Virus record (IMG/VR): IMGVR_UViG_3300036820_000007
Coordinates: 34,489 to 98,488 of that record
Length of the DNA: 64,000 bases
DNA from: a virus
Strand: one strand, 5' to 3'
The position numbers and the translations under genes are program-made. Positions 49,636-56,590 of the stretch are shown piece after piece. Position 1 is the stretch's first letter. Each line of letters begins with the position of its first letter. Under the pieces are notes generated by a model. The model made no database searches. It was not told the DNA's origin and saw only the letters and a list, made by a program, of their open reading frames with translations.

Positions 49636-50232
49636 GTGCCCGAACCCTTCCCCGACTGGACCGAATCCGAGATCTCTTACCTGGCTGCCGACGCAGCCGA
49701 CCGCCGCACCGCCCTCGAGGCGGCGGCGGTTTTTTTGTCGTCCCAGCGGGATCACCCGCAGGGCCCCTTCGGCCGCGCTCGCTGTGCCGGAGTCCGCGAC
49801 TGGCTCAAGGCCGCAGACGAGGCCTATGGCTGGCTGCACCATCGCCACTCCCTGCAAGCCGTCGCGATCGGCCTGGTCGCGGCAAAACCCGATAAGGAAG
49901 GCACGAGGATGACCACCTCTCTGAACCTGCAGGACGACCAGGAGGACGTGTTCGCGCTCTCCGGCGTCGACGACAAGGGCGTCCAGGTGGGCGCACCCAC
50001 CGACACCTGGTCCTGGACGTCAGACGACACGGCCGGCGCGATCATCACGCTCGCCGTCTCGTCCGACACGACCACGTGCACAGTCTCGGCCGTCGCTCCA
50101 GGAACGGCCACCGTATCGGTGTCCGGGGCGAATACGGGACTCCAGGGCGCGGAGGCCGTGATCGTGACCGCCGGGCCGGCCGTGACGATCGACATCGTGC
50201 CCGGAGCGCCGTCGCAGGAGTCTGCGGTCTGA
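49636..50232 (+). CDS. Protein with C-terminal Ig-like (BIG2) domain
   Basis: 198 residues from GTG 49636 (GGGAGG 7 nt upstream). First ~85 residues: helical (DAADRRTALEAAAVFLSSQ, CAGVRDWLKAADEAYGWLHHR). The second half (MTTSLNLQDDQEDVFALSGVDDKG...CTVSAVAPGTATVSVSGA) is a bacterial Ig-like domain common in phage surface proteins. An internal ATG at 49909 with AAGGAAGG nearby could start it alone. A hairpin/T7 (CACCGCC..GGCGGCGGCGG TTTTTTT, 49704-49736) lies inside the frame, so it may really be two genes with a terminator between. Last gene before the strong terminator. Confidence 0.6.
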   Translation: MPEPFPDWTESEISYLAADAADRRTALEAAAVFLSSQRDHPQGPFGRARCAGVRDWLKAADEAYGWLHHRHSLQAVAIGLVAAKPDKEGTRMTTSLNLQDDQEDVFALSGVDDKGVQVGAPTDTWSWTSDDTAGAIITLAVSSDTTTCTVSAVAPGTATVSVSGANTGLQGAEAVIVTAGPAVTIDIVPGAPSQESAV

Positions 50233-50277
50233 TCCGCTCAGCGCCGTCTAGCCCGTAACCGGGTACCGGCCGGGCTG

Positions 50278-50322
50278 CACCCGCCCTCTGTCCCTGCTCA
50301 GGGACAGAGGGCGGGTGTTTTT
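50278..50322 (+). terminator. Strong intrinsic terminator ending the late region
   Basis: Perfect 19-bp stem: arms 50278-50296 and 50299-50317 (CACCCGCCCTCTGTCCCTG and its complement), then TTTTT. It stands between convergent gene sets, closing the rightward late operon. Confidence 0.9.
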
Positions 50323-50410
50323 GCTATGCCTGGATATGTGGCCACAGCTTCCCGGTGGGCCTCTCGCGCTTCCGTATCTTGCGACGAATATTGCTTACGG
50401 CACCCTCAGG

Positions 50411-50650
50411 TCAGATCAATCTGGCGATCCATATGACCATGCAGAGGAACAGCCCGCACGCGCCGAGCAGGCCAGAGACGAACGTCAGCCTGACCATCCG
50501 GTCCGGCCACGCTCCGGCCGACCACTTGTGCGTCACGTAGCGGATCCGCCTGAGCCAGGCGATCACCGGGAAGCACGTGGCGACGGCGGCAGCAGCAAAT
50601 GCTCCTCCGGCCAGCGCGAGCGCCAGCTCGGCCTGCCGCTCAAGCGACAT
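50411..50650 (-). CDS. Two-helix membrane protein
   Basis: 79 residues. ELALALAGGAFAAAAVATCFPVIAWL and LTFVSGLLGACGLFLCMVIWIARLI are probable membrane helices joined by a basic/aromatic loop. It is the last gene of a leftward chain of small genes that starts with the BldC homologue and overlaps its upstream neighbour by 11 nt. Function unknown. Confidence 0.65.
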   Translation of the reverse strand: MSLERQAELALALAGGAFAAAAVATCFPVIAWLRRIRYVTHKWSAGAWPDRMVRLTFVSGLLGACGLFLCMVIWIARLI

Positions 50651-50861
50651 GGACCGGGCATTCCTTCTTGCTGTAGTGGCAGCTGCAGCGGTTCCAGTGC
50701 CAGGTGTCGCCGCGGCGGATCATGCCCTCGCCCTTGTGATACCGGCACGGGATCACCGTTCTCTCGGGCACCTCTTCCCCGGCGTGGGCTTCCTGCCATT
50801 TGCGGACGCTCTCGATGCAGCAGCGCATCAGGCCGCCGATCTCGATCTTGTGCCCGGCCAT
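50640..50861 (-). CDS. Small Cys/His-rich protein
   Basis: 73 residues. MRCCIESVRKWQEAHAGEEVPERTVIPCRYHKGEG and WHWNRCSCHYSKKECPVHV contain a C..H..C.C...C pattern, probably metal binding. ATG 50861 overlaps the upstream stop (TAATG), so translation is coupled. No family recognised. Confidence 0.65.
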   Translation of the reverse strand: MAGHKIEIGGLMRCCIESVRKWQEAHAGEEVPERTVIPCRYHKGEGMIRRGDTWHWNRCSCHYSKKECPVHVA

Positions 50862-51091
50862 TAGCCCACCTGCGTGATCAGCTGGTTGAACACGAAGGCA
50901 CCTATCCACGCGAGCGTGCCCAGCATCACGACGATGAGCCCGAACACGACGAGGATGCCCCCGGCATAGCCGAGCTTCTGCGTGGCCGGCCTCTGCCTCT
51001 TCGGCTTCCCGGACGCGGCGCCGAGCTTCCTGGCATCGTCGAAGAAGCCGTCGAGGACGTCGTAAGGCTCTTCTTGCGGGGCGCTGGTCAC
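50861..51091 (-). CDS. Single-pass membrane protein
   Basis: 76 residues from GTG 51091 (GGAGGGATCATC upstream). An acidic N-terminus (APQEEPYDVLDGFFDDARKL) and basic middle (KPKRQRPATQK) are followed by one helix GGILVVFGLIVVMLGTLAWIGAFVF. GTGA overlap with the upstream gene. Confidence 0.65.
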   Translation of the reverse strand: MTSAPQEEPYDVLDGFFDDARKLGAASGKPKRQRPATQKLGYAGGILVVFGLIVVMLGTLAWIGAFVFNQLITQVG

Positions 51092-51360
51092 GATGATCCC
51101 TCCTGGATCAGATCTTCGCGTTCCGGGTACGCAGCCTGCTCGGCCAGCCTGCGCAATGTCCACACGCACTGGCCGAAGATGCCGCCAGAGAGGCCACCGG
51201 TGATCAGCACCAGGTGCTGCAGGTACGCCCAGGCGCCGAACTGGATCCAGGGGCACATGAAGGCGAGCGTCACGAACAAGGCGAAGGTCACCACGTAGCC
51301 GGCGGTGAGGCCGGCCATGAAAGCGCCGAAGGGGGTCATGGGAGACTGCTGGTGATTCAC
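51088..51360 (-). CDS. Membrane protein, two to three helices
   Basis: 90 residues from GTG 51360. FMAGLTAGYVVTFALFVTLAFM and AYLQHLVLITGGLSGGIFGQ are hydrophobic, followed by a polar tail RRLAEQAAYPEREDLIQEGSS. Overlaps both neighbours by 4 nt, so it is part of one translationally coupled unit. Confidence 0.65.
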   Translation of the reverse strand: MNHQQSPMTPFGAFMAGLTAGYVVTFALFVTLAFMCPWIQFGAWAYLQHLVLITGGLSGGIFGQCVWTLRRLAEQAAYPEREDLIQEGSS

Positions 51361-51659
51361 CGGTGGCTGCCGCGCCCTTTCCTGAAGACCGCCGCCGCAC
51401 GGCTGGCCGCGGGCCGCCCTGATCGCCGATGGCGGCCTGGGGTAGCCGGTGCCGCTGCTAACGGGCCTGATGCTGCCGGAACTGCGGCCTGCTGGCCGGC
51501 GATCGACGTCAGATGACCGAGCGTCGCCCGCTGGCGTTCCGTCAGCCCCGAAAGGGCCTCTTCTGCCCTGGTTGCCGCCATCTCAGCCACCTGGATCATT
51601 TTGCCGGGGTGTTCTTTTCTCAAAGCAGCGCCCTGGCCGGGCGGAGAATACTGCGCCAT
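51357..51659 (-). CDS. Basic Ala-rich soluble protein
   Basis: 100 residues. KMIQVAEMAATRAEEALSGLTERQRATLGHLTSIAGQQ is helical; the C-terminal half is Ala/Pro/Arg-rich and probably disordered. First cytosolic member after the two secreted genes. Function unknown; the poor-complexity end lowers confidence. Confidence 0.5.
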   Translation of the reverse strand: MAQYSPPGQGAALRKEHPGKMIQVAEMAATRAEEALSGLTERQRATLGHLTSIAGQQAAVPAASGPLAAAPATPGRHRRSGRPAASRAAAVFRKGRGSHR

Positions 51660-51699
51660 CTTCGGGGTGAACCCGGCCAGGGTGCTGCCGCTTCAGGGA

Positions 51700-52446
51700 T
51701 CAGGTGCAATGGGCCTGATCTGGTGCCAGGATATCGCCGTCGGCCTTTACGGCGCCGTCCTGGTTACTGGCCGCGTCTATCCACTGATAGGCGTCGTTCG
51801 GGCACGCCTTGTTGCTGCCGAAGTTCGCCGTGTAGGTCCACGACCAGTTGCCCAGGTCCGGGCCACCTGGATTCGCCACCGAGTTGAAGTGCGCCGACGG
51901 GCCGAAAAACTGCTCCACCCAGTTGGTGGTCGTCCCGCGTCCCGACGGGTCCTGGCCGTTGTTGTTAATCTTGGGCGGCGCTAGCGCCGGATTGGCGGTC
52001 TTCTGATCGGAGTAGAACGTGATGTCGGCGCTGCCACCGCTGAACGCCCCCTTCACGAACGCATGCAGCGTCTGGTCCTGCGCGCCGGGCGACTTCGAGT
52101 GCGAGAAGAACGTGGGATTGACGGTAAACGTCCCCTTGTCGGCGATCTTTCCGGTCCACTCGTAGCAGTAGCCCGTGGAACTCACCGGGCAATTCGACAG
52201 CGACACTGTGCCCACAAGCGTCACTGAGGCCGTGCGCGTGAAGTTGTCGTTCGCCCACGTCTGGTTCGGCTTGGGGCCAGGTGTGGCATTGTCGTGGTTC
52301 CCGCCGTCCGGGCGATTGCTCAGCACCGTGGATGCGCTGGCCGTCATTCCCGCAGGAGCCGACGGTGACGCGCTGGCGATAGCCGCGCCTCCGAGGGCGG
52401 CCGCAACCGCCAGGACCGGGACAGCGATCATGATCCGCTTAAGCAT
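51700..52446 (-). CDS. Secreted protein, unknown, lysogenic-conversion candidate
   Basis: 248 residues. Sec signal peptide MLKRIMIAVPVLAVAAALGGAAIASA, cleavage near ASA-SPSAPAG. The mature part is Thr/Ser/Asn-rich and beta-like (FTRTASVTLVGTVSLSNCPVSSTGYCYEWTGKIADKGTFTVNPTFFSHSKSPG; GNWSWTYTANFG) with two Cys pairs, as in actinomycete extracellular proteins. ATG 52446 is preceded by AAGAGAGGGATCGCA. It lies between a secreted protein and small membrane genes behind BldC. Not a virion protein by position. Confidence 0.75.
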   Translation of the reverse strand: MLKRIMIAVPVLAVAAALGGAAIASASPSAPAGMTASASTVLSNRPDGGNHDNATPGPKPNQTWANDNFTRTASVTLVGTVSLSNCPVSSTGYCYEWTGKIADKGTFTVNPTFFSHSKSPGAQDQTLHAFVKGAFSGGSADITFYSDQKTANPALAPPKINNNGQDPSGRGTTTNWVEQFFGPSAHFNSVANPGGPDLGNWSWTYTANFGSNKACPNDAYQWIDAASNQDGAVKADGDILAPDQAHCT

Positions 52447-52518
52447 TGCGATCCCTCTCTTCGGGTCCCGCTGTCCCCGCCGCGGGGACAGCGGCGGGGA
52501 CAGCGGGAACGCCGGGGC

Positions 52519-53238
52519 TCAGACCGTGTAGGGACCGGAGGTGATGCGGGCTTCCTGGGTGTCCTGGCCGCTTCCGCCGTTCAGGCTCACGGTCGACCAC
52601 CTGGGCGCCTGCCATGCCGTGGTGTTCTGCACCGACAGGACCAGCGGCGAGGAGAAGTTGTTGCTCGCCCCGCTGATCAGCCACTCGGATCCGGCCGTCG
52701 TCGAGCCGCCCGGCAGGGCGCTGGCCTCGATGATGACCGTGGCCGAGTCGACGCCGCACGGCTCGAGCCGTGCCTTCCACCCGGACGGCACCGAGGCGTC
52801 GTTGTCCCAGTCGCCGATGCACATTGACTCCGGGCCGCCGTCGTTCGGGTTGAACGCCAGCTGGAACGTGGTGTCGCCGCCCAGGCCGTCGGTGTCGAGC
52901 AGGTGGCACTGGTTGTTGGTGAACACTGAGCCGATCTGCGCCTGGCCGGAGCCGTTGCAGTACGTCGGGTCAATCGTGCCGACGGTGATCTCGGAGAAGT
53001 CCTCGGCGGACGAGGCGTTCGACCCCTGGTTGAGTGCGATCGTGTTGTTGGTCTTGGTCAGGCCCGAGTGGTCCTTGACCAGTTCGTGCTGGCCGGGCTG
53101 CAGGAAGTGGATGTCCACGCAGGAGGTGCTGCAGGCGTTCGTGGCCGCCCCGGCTGGTGCGGCAGCCACTCCAAACGCGAGGCCTAGAGCGCCGCCTGCG
53201 GCCGCGATTCCGGCCGCGATTCTTCCGAACTTGCGCAC
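52519..53238 (-). CDS. Secreted protein, unknown, lysogenic-conversion candidate
   Basis: 239 residues. Signal peptide VRKFGRIAAGIAAAGGALGLAFGVAAAPAGAA followed by TNACSTSCVDIHF. GTG 53238 has AAGGAG 7 nt upstream, which decides the start against an ATG further out. The mature protein is beta-rich with several Cys (NGSGQ, NNQCHLLDTDGLGGDTTFQLAFNPNDGG, MCIGDWDNDASVPSGWKARLEPCG), resembling secreted hypothetical proteins of actinomycetes of the ricin-like/trefoil style. That resemblance is weak. Confidence 0.75.
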   Translation of the reverse strand: MRKFGRIAAGIAAAGGALGLAFGVAAAPAGAATNACSTSCVDIHFLQPGQHELVKDHSGLTKTNNTIALNQGSNASSAEDFSEITVGTIDPTYCNGSGQAQIGSVFTNNQCHLLDTDGLGGDTTFQLAFNPNDGGPESMCIGDWDNDASVPSGWKARLEPCGVDSATVIIEASALPGGSTTAGSEWLISGASNNFSSPLVLSVQNTTAWQAPRWSTVSLNGGSGQDTQEARITSGPYTV

Positions 53239-53285
53239 TGAGTAACTCCTTCTGTAAGTAATAGCCTTGCTGTGCGTTGGCTGCT

Positions 53286-53507
53286 TCATGCGCACACGTC
53301 CTCAGCGCCGGGCCCTTCCTCCGAGCCGGTGAACAGTGCGCGCACTTCTATCTCGCGGTACCTGCGGTGCCCGCCCGGTGTGCGGACGAACGGAAGCTTG
53401 CCGATCTTGGCCCAGCGGGTGACGGTCCTCGGGTCGACGCGGAACAGGGCCGCTACCTCACCCGGGGTCATCATCTGGTCCTCGGGTGCTACGCCGCCGT
53501 GCCCCAT
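53286..53507 (-). CDS. BldC-family MerR-like DNA-binding regulator
   Basis: 73 residues. MMTPGEVAALFRVDPRTVTRWAKIGKLPFVRTPGGHRRYREIEVRALF is very close to the sequence I remember for Streptomyces BldC (TPAEVA.MFRVDPKTVTRWAKAGKL..IRT.GGHRRYRE.EVRALL). BldC binds DNA by cooperative assembly on direct repeats and delays entry into development. ATG 53507 has AGGGGG upstream. It heads a leftward run that includes two secreted proteins. Whether it controls phage genes or host development cannot be decided from sequence. Confidence 0.88.
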   Translation of the reverse strand: MGHGGVAPEDQMMTPGEVAALFRVDPRTVTRWAKIGKLPFVRTPGGHRRYREIEVRALFTGSEEGPGAEDVCA

Positions 53508-53600
53508 GTGTGGCCCCCTTCTGGTCACACTCAGTCACCGCCGGTGGTAACTGATCGCGAGCAACCTAGCACGGTGTGTAAGTATTGCAGGCCCAACTCC

Positions 53601-53640
53601 GTTATTTACGCAGGTAACGAGATTGTTACGGGTTTACGTG
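53601..53640 (-). promoter_or_regulatory. Repeat-rich putative operator upstream of the BldC-like gene
   Basis: Three related words in one strand, ATTTACG (53604-53610), TGTTACG (53624-53630) and GTTTACG (53632-53638), with an inverted pair GTAAC (53614-53618) / GTTAC (53625-53629). It is A/T-rich relative to the surroundings and lies ~95 nt before the start. Direct repeats suit BldC-type binding. No clear -35/-10 pair could be fixed. Confidence 0.4.
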
Positions 53641-53742
53641 AACACCCGCGACAGTTTGACGCCATGACGACGCAGCGGGTTTACAGGATCACGCTAAGCA
53701 AATCGGTCACGTACGGTAATGACCAGTTTTGCCCAATGCGGA

Positions 53743-54420
53743 CTAGCGCATACCTTGCCAGACGGCAACCAGGGCGGAGGCGCGCAGCAGCACCTCATCG
53801 TCAGGTGGCGGGGAGAGGTTTCTTGCCTCGTAGCAGAGGGTGCTCAGCCATCCCACCACTGAGCCCGTACCGAACTCCGGATCGCCCAGCACGTCCGCCA
53901 GCTCGCCGATTGTCCCGGCCAGTTCTTCAGGGAGACGGTCGGCAGCGCTCACGATATCCGCCGTCACCCGGTCAATCTCCGGACGGAAGGCCGCCACCCA
54001 CGACGGCTCGCGGTTCCGGGTCGGAGGGCGCCGCCGCCCCGCTCGCGCGTCCTTGCGGCGCTCAGGGCCAGCGCCGGCTTCGAGCCGTTGCGACATCTCC
54101 TTGGCTCCCGAGCGGCCGCGGAATCCCCAGATCACCGCGATCCGCTCCCAGGTGATCCCGCAGGCGCGCGCAACCTGGATCACGCCCAGGTCCTCGCGGT
54201 CGGCGATGGTCTTCAGTGCGCGCCGTATGAGCAGCGCATCTTCCGCGTCAGCCGCCAGGACGCTCGCCGGAACCTTGCGGTGGGTACGCACGTACCGGGC
54301 CACGCCAGCAGGATCATCGGGCAGCAGCTCGCTATCATCGCAGCGGGCGCGGCGAACGCGGATCCGGCCAGCAGCGGCTTCGCATACGCGCTCCGGCGGC
54401 TCATCTGCCACGACGTTCAT
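53743..54420 (-). CDS. HTH DNA-binding protein next to parAB
   Basis: 225 residues. DAEDALLIRRALKTIADREDLGVIQVARACGITWERIAVIWGFRGRSGAKEMSQRL is a helix-turn-helix of a kind frequent in Streptomyces plasmids and phages. The C-terminal part (RPEIDRVTADIVSAADRLPEELAGTIGELADVLGDPEFGTGSVVGWLSTL) is helical and may dimerise. The ATG lies inside an 18-bp inverted repeat (54402-54444), suggesting autoregulation. Partition or replication-control role is possible; no enzyme motif. Confidence 0.72.
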   Translation of the reverse strand: MNVVADEPPERVCEAAAGRIRVRRARCDDSELLPDDPAGVARYVRTHRKVPASVLAADAEDALLIRRALKTIADREDLGVIQVARACGITWERIAVIWGFRGRSGAKEMSQRLEAGAGPERRKDARAGRRRPPTRNREPSWVAAFRPEIDRVTADIVSAADRLPEELAGTIGELADVLGDPEFGTGSVVGWLSTLCYEARNLSPPPDDEVLLRASALVAVWQGMR

Positions 54421-54444
54421 GAAACGTGAACGTCGTGGCAGATG
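54402..54444 (-). promoter_or_regulatory. Perfect 18-bp inverted repeat over the HTH gene start
   Basis: Arms 54402-54419 and 54427-54444 are exact complements with a 7-nt loop. On the mRNA the AUG (54418-54420) falls at the loop/right-arm junction, so folding would hide the start. It could equally be an operator for a dimeric repressor. It lies between the two leftward genes. Confidence 0.8.
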
Positions 54445-54453
54445 TCAAGTGCG

Positions 54454-55101
54454 TCAGCCACCAGCCTGGTCCGCGTCGAGCTCATCGAGCACCCGGGCCA
54501 GTGCTTCGGCCTGCACTTCCCAGGCCCATATGCCGGGGATGAGCTTCAGCCGCTCGGAAAGCTGGTGCATCGCCAGGGCCACGTCCTCATGCAGCTGAGA
54601 CCCTGCCCTCGTGGGCTTGCGGCTCGCGTCGCCGCGGACGCGCCACGCCAGGGCCCATTGTGCCGCCTCGGGAGGTACCCACGCTGCCAGTTCCTCAGGG
54701 TCCTCCGGCGGGAACCAGTCTTCCAGCGGGGACTGCGGGATCCGTGCGAACGCCACGTTCAGGTAGTGCAGGAGGCCGAGCTGAAGGTCTCCGCTGGCGT
54801 CCCGGTCGCGGACAAGCCGGCGCACCAGCCGGGCCGACAGGGTGTCCGGCAGCTGGGTCGTGTACCGCACCCAGGCCTGGGGCTCGTGCCGTGACGAGTT
54901 CCGCGCAGCGATCACGGCCTCGCGTGCACTGACGCGGCTTCGCGATCGCCTGGAACGCGGCGGCTGGACCGGCCGCGCGAACTCCTTCGGCTCGATCGCA
55001 GCAGCGACAGGGCGCAGGGGAGTGCTTTCCGGCGCTTCGTCATCAGGCAGGGGCCTCGGCACGCCGATCAGCCCGCGGAACTTGTTATCTCGCGGCGGCA
55101 C
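54454..55101 (-). CDS. Probable ParB-like partner of ParA
   Basis: 215 residues from GTG 55101, overlapping the ParA stop by 17 nt, the usual parAB arrangement. Arg-rich middle (RSRRSRSRVSAREAVIAARNSS) followed by an all-helical C-terminal part (LSARLVRRLVRDRDASGDLQLGLLHYLNVAFARIP; EDVALAMHQLSERLKLIPGIWAWEVQAEALARVLDEL). It lacks an obvious ParB/Spo0J nuclease motif, so it could be a small centromere-binding protein of the type Ib-like or actinophage parB class. Call based mainly on position. Confidence 0.6.
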   Translation of the reverse strand: MPPRDNKFRGLIGVPRPLPDDEAPESTPLRPVAAAIEPKEFARPVQPPRSRRSRSRVSAREAVIAARNSSRHEPQAWVRYTTQLPDTLSARLVRRLVRDRDASGDLQLGLLHYLNVAFARIPQSPLEDWFPPEDPEELAAWVPPEAAQWALAWRVRGDASRKPTRAGSQLHEDVALAMHQLSERLKLIPGIWAWEVQAEALARVLDELDADQAGG

Positions 55102-55888
55102 GGTGCGCACCTCCCCGCCTGCGGTCGGCCTTCTCGGCAACTTCCGCAGCGAACGCCTTGTAGGCGTCGGCCAGATCCGGGTGCATGCCCTTGTCGCTGG
55201 CCACGATCCGGTCGGCCACGGCATCCTCCGCGCCTGCGCGCTGGGGGATCGCCGTTGCGAATGACGGGTAAGCGCTCTCATCGATCTCGGCGACCACGTC
55301 GCGCCCGATCCGGGTCCGCGCGTCGACCTTCGTCGCCAGCAGGCCCAGCAGCGTCGCCTCGATCACCTCGTCGTCGCGCTGTTCGTCGATCCAGCCGATG
55401 AACTTGGCCAGGGCCGACATGCTCCATACGGCCGCGCTGACCGGGATGATGATGTGCTCAGCCGCGACCAGGGCGCCGAGGGTGAGGTGTGACAGGTTGG
55501 GCCCGGTGTCGAAAAGGATGTAGTCAAACTCGCCGCGCACGGGCCGCAGGGCGCGCTCGATACGCTGCTCGCCTGCCGCAGAGACCACGAGCTCCTTGTC
55601 CAGCAGCGCCAGATCGAACCCGGCCGGCAGTACGCGCAGGCCGTCAACACGCGTCGGCCGGATCACATCGCGCACCGGGACGCGCTCGGCGATGATTGAG
55701 CGCAGGGTCCGGGTGATGTCAGCTTCGGGAATGAACATCTCACTGGCATTCGCCTGCGGGTCGCAGTCCACGAGAAGTACTGCGTAGCCCTGGCTGGCGA
55801 GGCACGCGGCCAAGTTGACGGCCGTGGTCGTCTTGCCCACGCCGCCCTTGAACATCGCTAGCGTGATTACGGTTGCCTGGGGGGACAT
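55085..55888 (-). CDS. parA: ParA partition ATPase
   Basis: 267 residues. Deviant Walker A KGGVGKTT (residues 14-21), A' LVDCDPQAN, Walker B YILFDTGP, and the ParA/Soj body (RGEFDYILFDTGPNLSHLTLGALVAAEHIIIPVSAA). It moves prophage-plasmid DNA by ATP-dependent gradients with a ParB and parS. ATG 55888 is preceded by CTGGGGGC; the frame is open 80 codons further but that stretch is not ParA-like. A short palindrome spans the start (55877-55896), and an iteron array lies ~225 nt upstream. Confidence 0.9.
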   Translation of the reverse strand: MSPQATVITLAMFKGGVGKTTTAVNLAACLASQGYAVLLVDCDPQANASEMFIPEADITRTLRSIIAERVPVRDVIRPTRVDGLRVLPAGFDLALLDKELVVSAAGEQRIERALRPVRGEFDYILFDTGPNLSHLTLGALVAAEHIIIPVSAAVWSMSALAKFIGWIDEQRDDEVIEATLLGLLATKVDARTRIGRDVVAEIDESAYPSFATAIPQRAGAEDAVADRIVASDKGMHPDLADAYKAFAAEVAEKADRRRGGAHRAAAR

Positions 55889-55896
55889 GCCCCCAG
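55877..55896 (-). promoter_or_regulatory. Inverted repeat over the parA start codon
   Basis: CTGGGGG (55877-55883) and CCCCCAG (55890-55896) flank a 6-nt loop that includes the start codon. A TACCAT -10-like hexamer (minus strand, 55897-55902) sits just upstream, so the transcript might be nearly leaderless. Typical place for ParA autoregulation, inferred only. Confidence 0.5.
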
Positions 55897-56213
55897 ATGG
55901 TAGACCGCCTTCGTGGCCCAGGGGAAGCACTGGCGCACGATTGCCTTCCCTTTTCTGCCCGGGCATGCCGCGCTTGCGCATCGCCTGTACTGGGCCACCG
56001 GCGGAAGAGTGCACGGCGGGCGCTGCGGGCGCTGCGGGGGAGTGGCTTCTACCTTCGGGCACGCGCGGTCGCCCTGGTGCTGTGCCGGTCACGTCCACTA
56101 GCCCCTTCACGTGCGCACGCCTCCACATGCGAACGTGCGACTATGCGAATGCAGTAAGCGCACACCCTGCCAAGCGCCGCGCATGTCACCCTGAGAGGGT
56201 AAGATGTAACGCT
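55889..56213. other. Divergent intergenic region parA / gene 56214
   Basis: 325 nt without a gene. It holds the iteron array (56111-56150), the parA start palindrome and a leaderless-type promoter for the rightward gene. This is the best candidate for a parS or origin region in the window. Confidence 0.5.
56111..56150 (+). repeat. 8-bp-period iteron array beside parA, right array
   Basis: In register from 56111: GTGCGCAC, (GCCTCCAC), ATGCGAAC, GTGCGACT, ATGCGAAT. Consensus RTGCGANY, the same as the minus-strand reading of the left array (595-625). Confidence 0.65.
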
Positions 56214-56223
56214 ATGCTTACCC
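56197..56223 (+). promoter_or_regulatory. Promoter/palindrome at start of gene 56214
   Basis: GGGTAAG (56197-56203) and CTTACCC (56217-56223) are inverted arms around a 13-nt loop containing the ATG. TAAGAT (56200-56205) is a -10-like hexamer 9 nt before the ATG, fitting leaderless transcription. No strong -35. Confidence 0.45.
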
Positions 56224-56423
56224 CTTTGGAAAGGGCGTTACGGCCCAGCCCAGTAGAAACTATCTACGAGAGGGCCGCCAGGCGGCTGGAGGAACGCTGC
56301 CCTCCCTGGAAGGTGCACTACGGCGTGAACGGCTACCTAGCCACCTGCGAAGGCGAGGAGCCCATCCGCGGGACCTGCGCCCAAGCGGTTGAGGCCCAGA
56401 TTGCGGCGAAACGGCGGCGGTAA
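56214..56423 (+). CDS. Small soluble protein, unknown
   Basis: 69 residues. ETIYERAARRLEERCPPWKVHYGVNGYLATCEGEEPIRGTCAQAVEAQIAAKRRR: helix, small sheet with two Cys, helix, basic end. Divergent from parA and separated from it by the iterons. No family recognised; plausible as an early regulatory protein. Confidence 0.6.
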   Translation: MLTPLERALRPSPVETIYERAARRLEERCPPWKVHYGVNGYLATCEGEEPIRGTCAQAVEAQIAAKRRR

Positions 56424-56432
56424 GTGGAAAGC

Positions 56433-56564
56433 ATGAGCGATGGCCGCGGCAGCAGCTCCTACAACGGCCCGGTCGGCCCCTGCGCGCCTAACGACTACAT
56501 GGGCGGCGAGCCGATGAACAGGCCCGACGACCACTGGATGGGCATCTGGCACGGGACGCTGTAG
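56433..56564 (+). CDS. Very small Gly/Pro-rich protein, unknown
   Basis: 43 residues (MSDGRGSSSYNGPVGPC...MGGEPMNRPDDHWMGIWHGTL) starting 9 nt after the previous stop, with GGAAAG upstream. The composition is not that of random antisense (several Asn, Tyr, Met, His, Trp). Short length keeps this tentative. Confidence 0.45.
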   Translation: MSDGRGSSSYNGPVGPCAPNDYMGGEPMNRPDDHWMGIWHGTL

Positions 56565-56590
56565 ACCTCTCGGGGCAGAGCTCCCTGATT

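Noticed and set aside
49704-49736. Hairpin plus T7 as an independent terminator
   Set aside because: Lies inside the frame starting at 49636 with a good ribosome site; stem has an internal loop. Kept only as a note on that gene.
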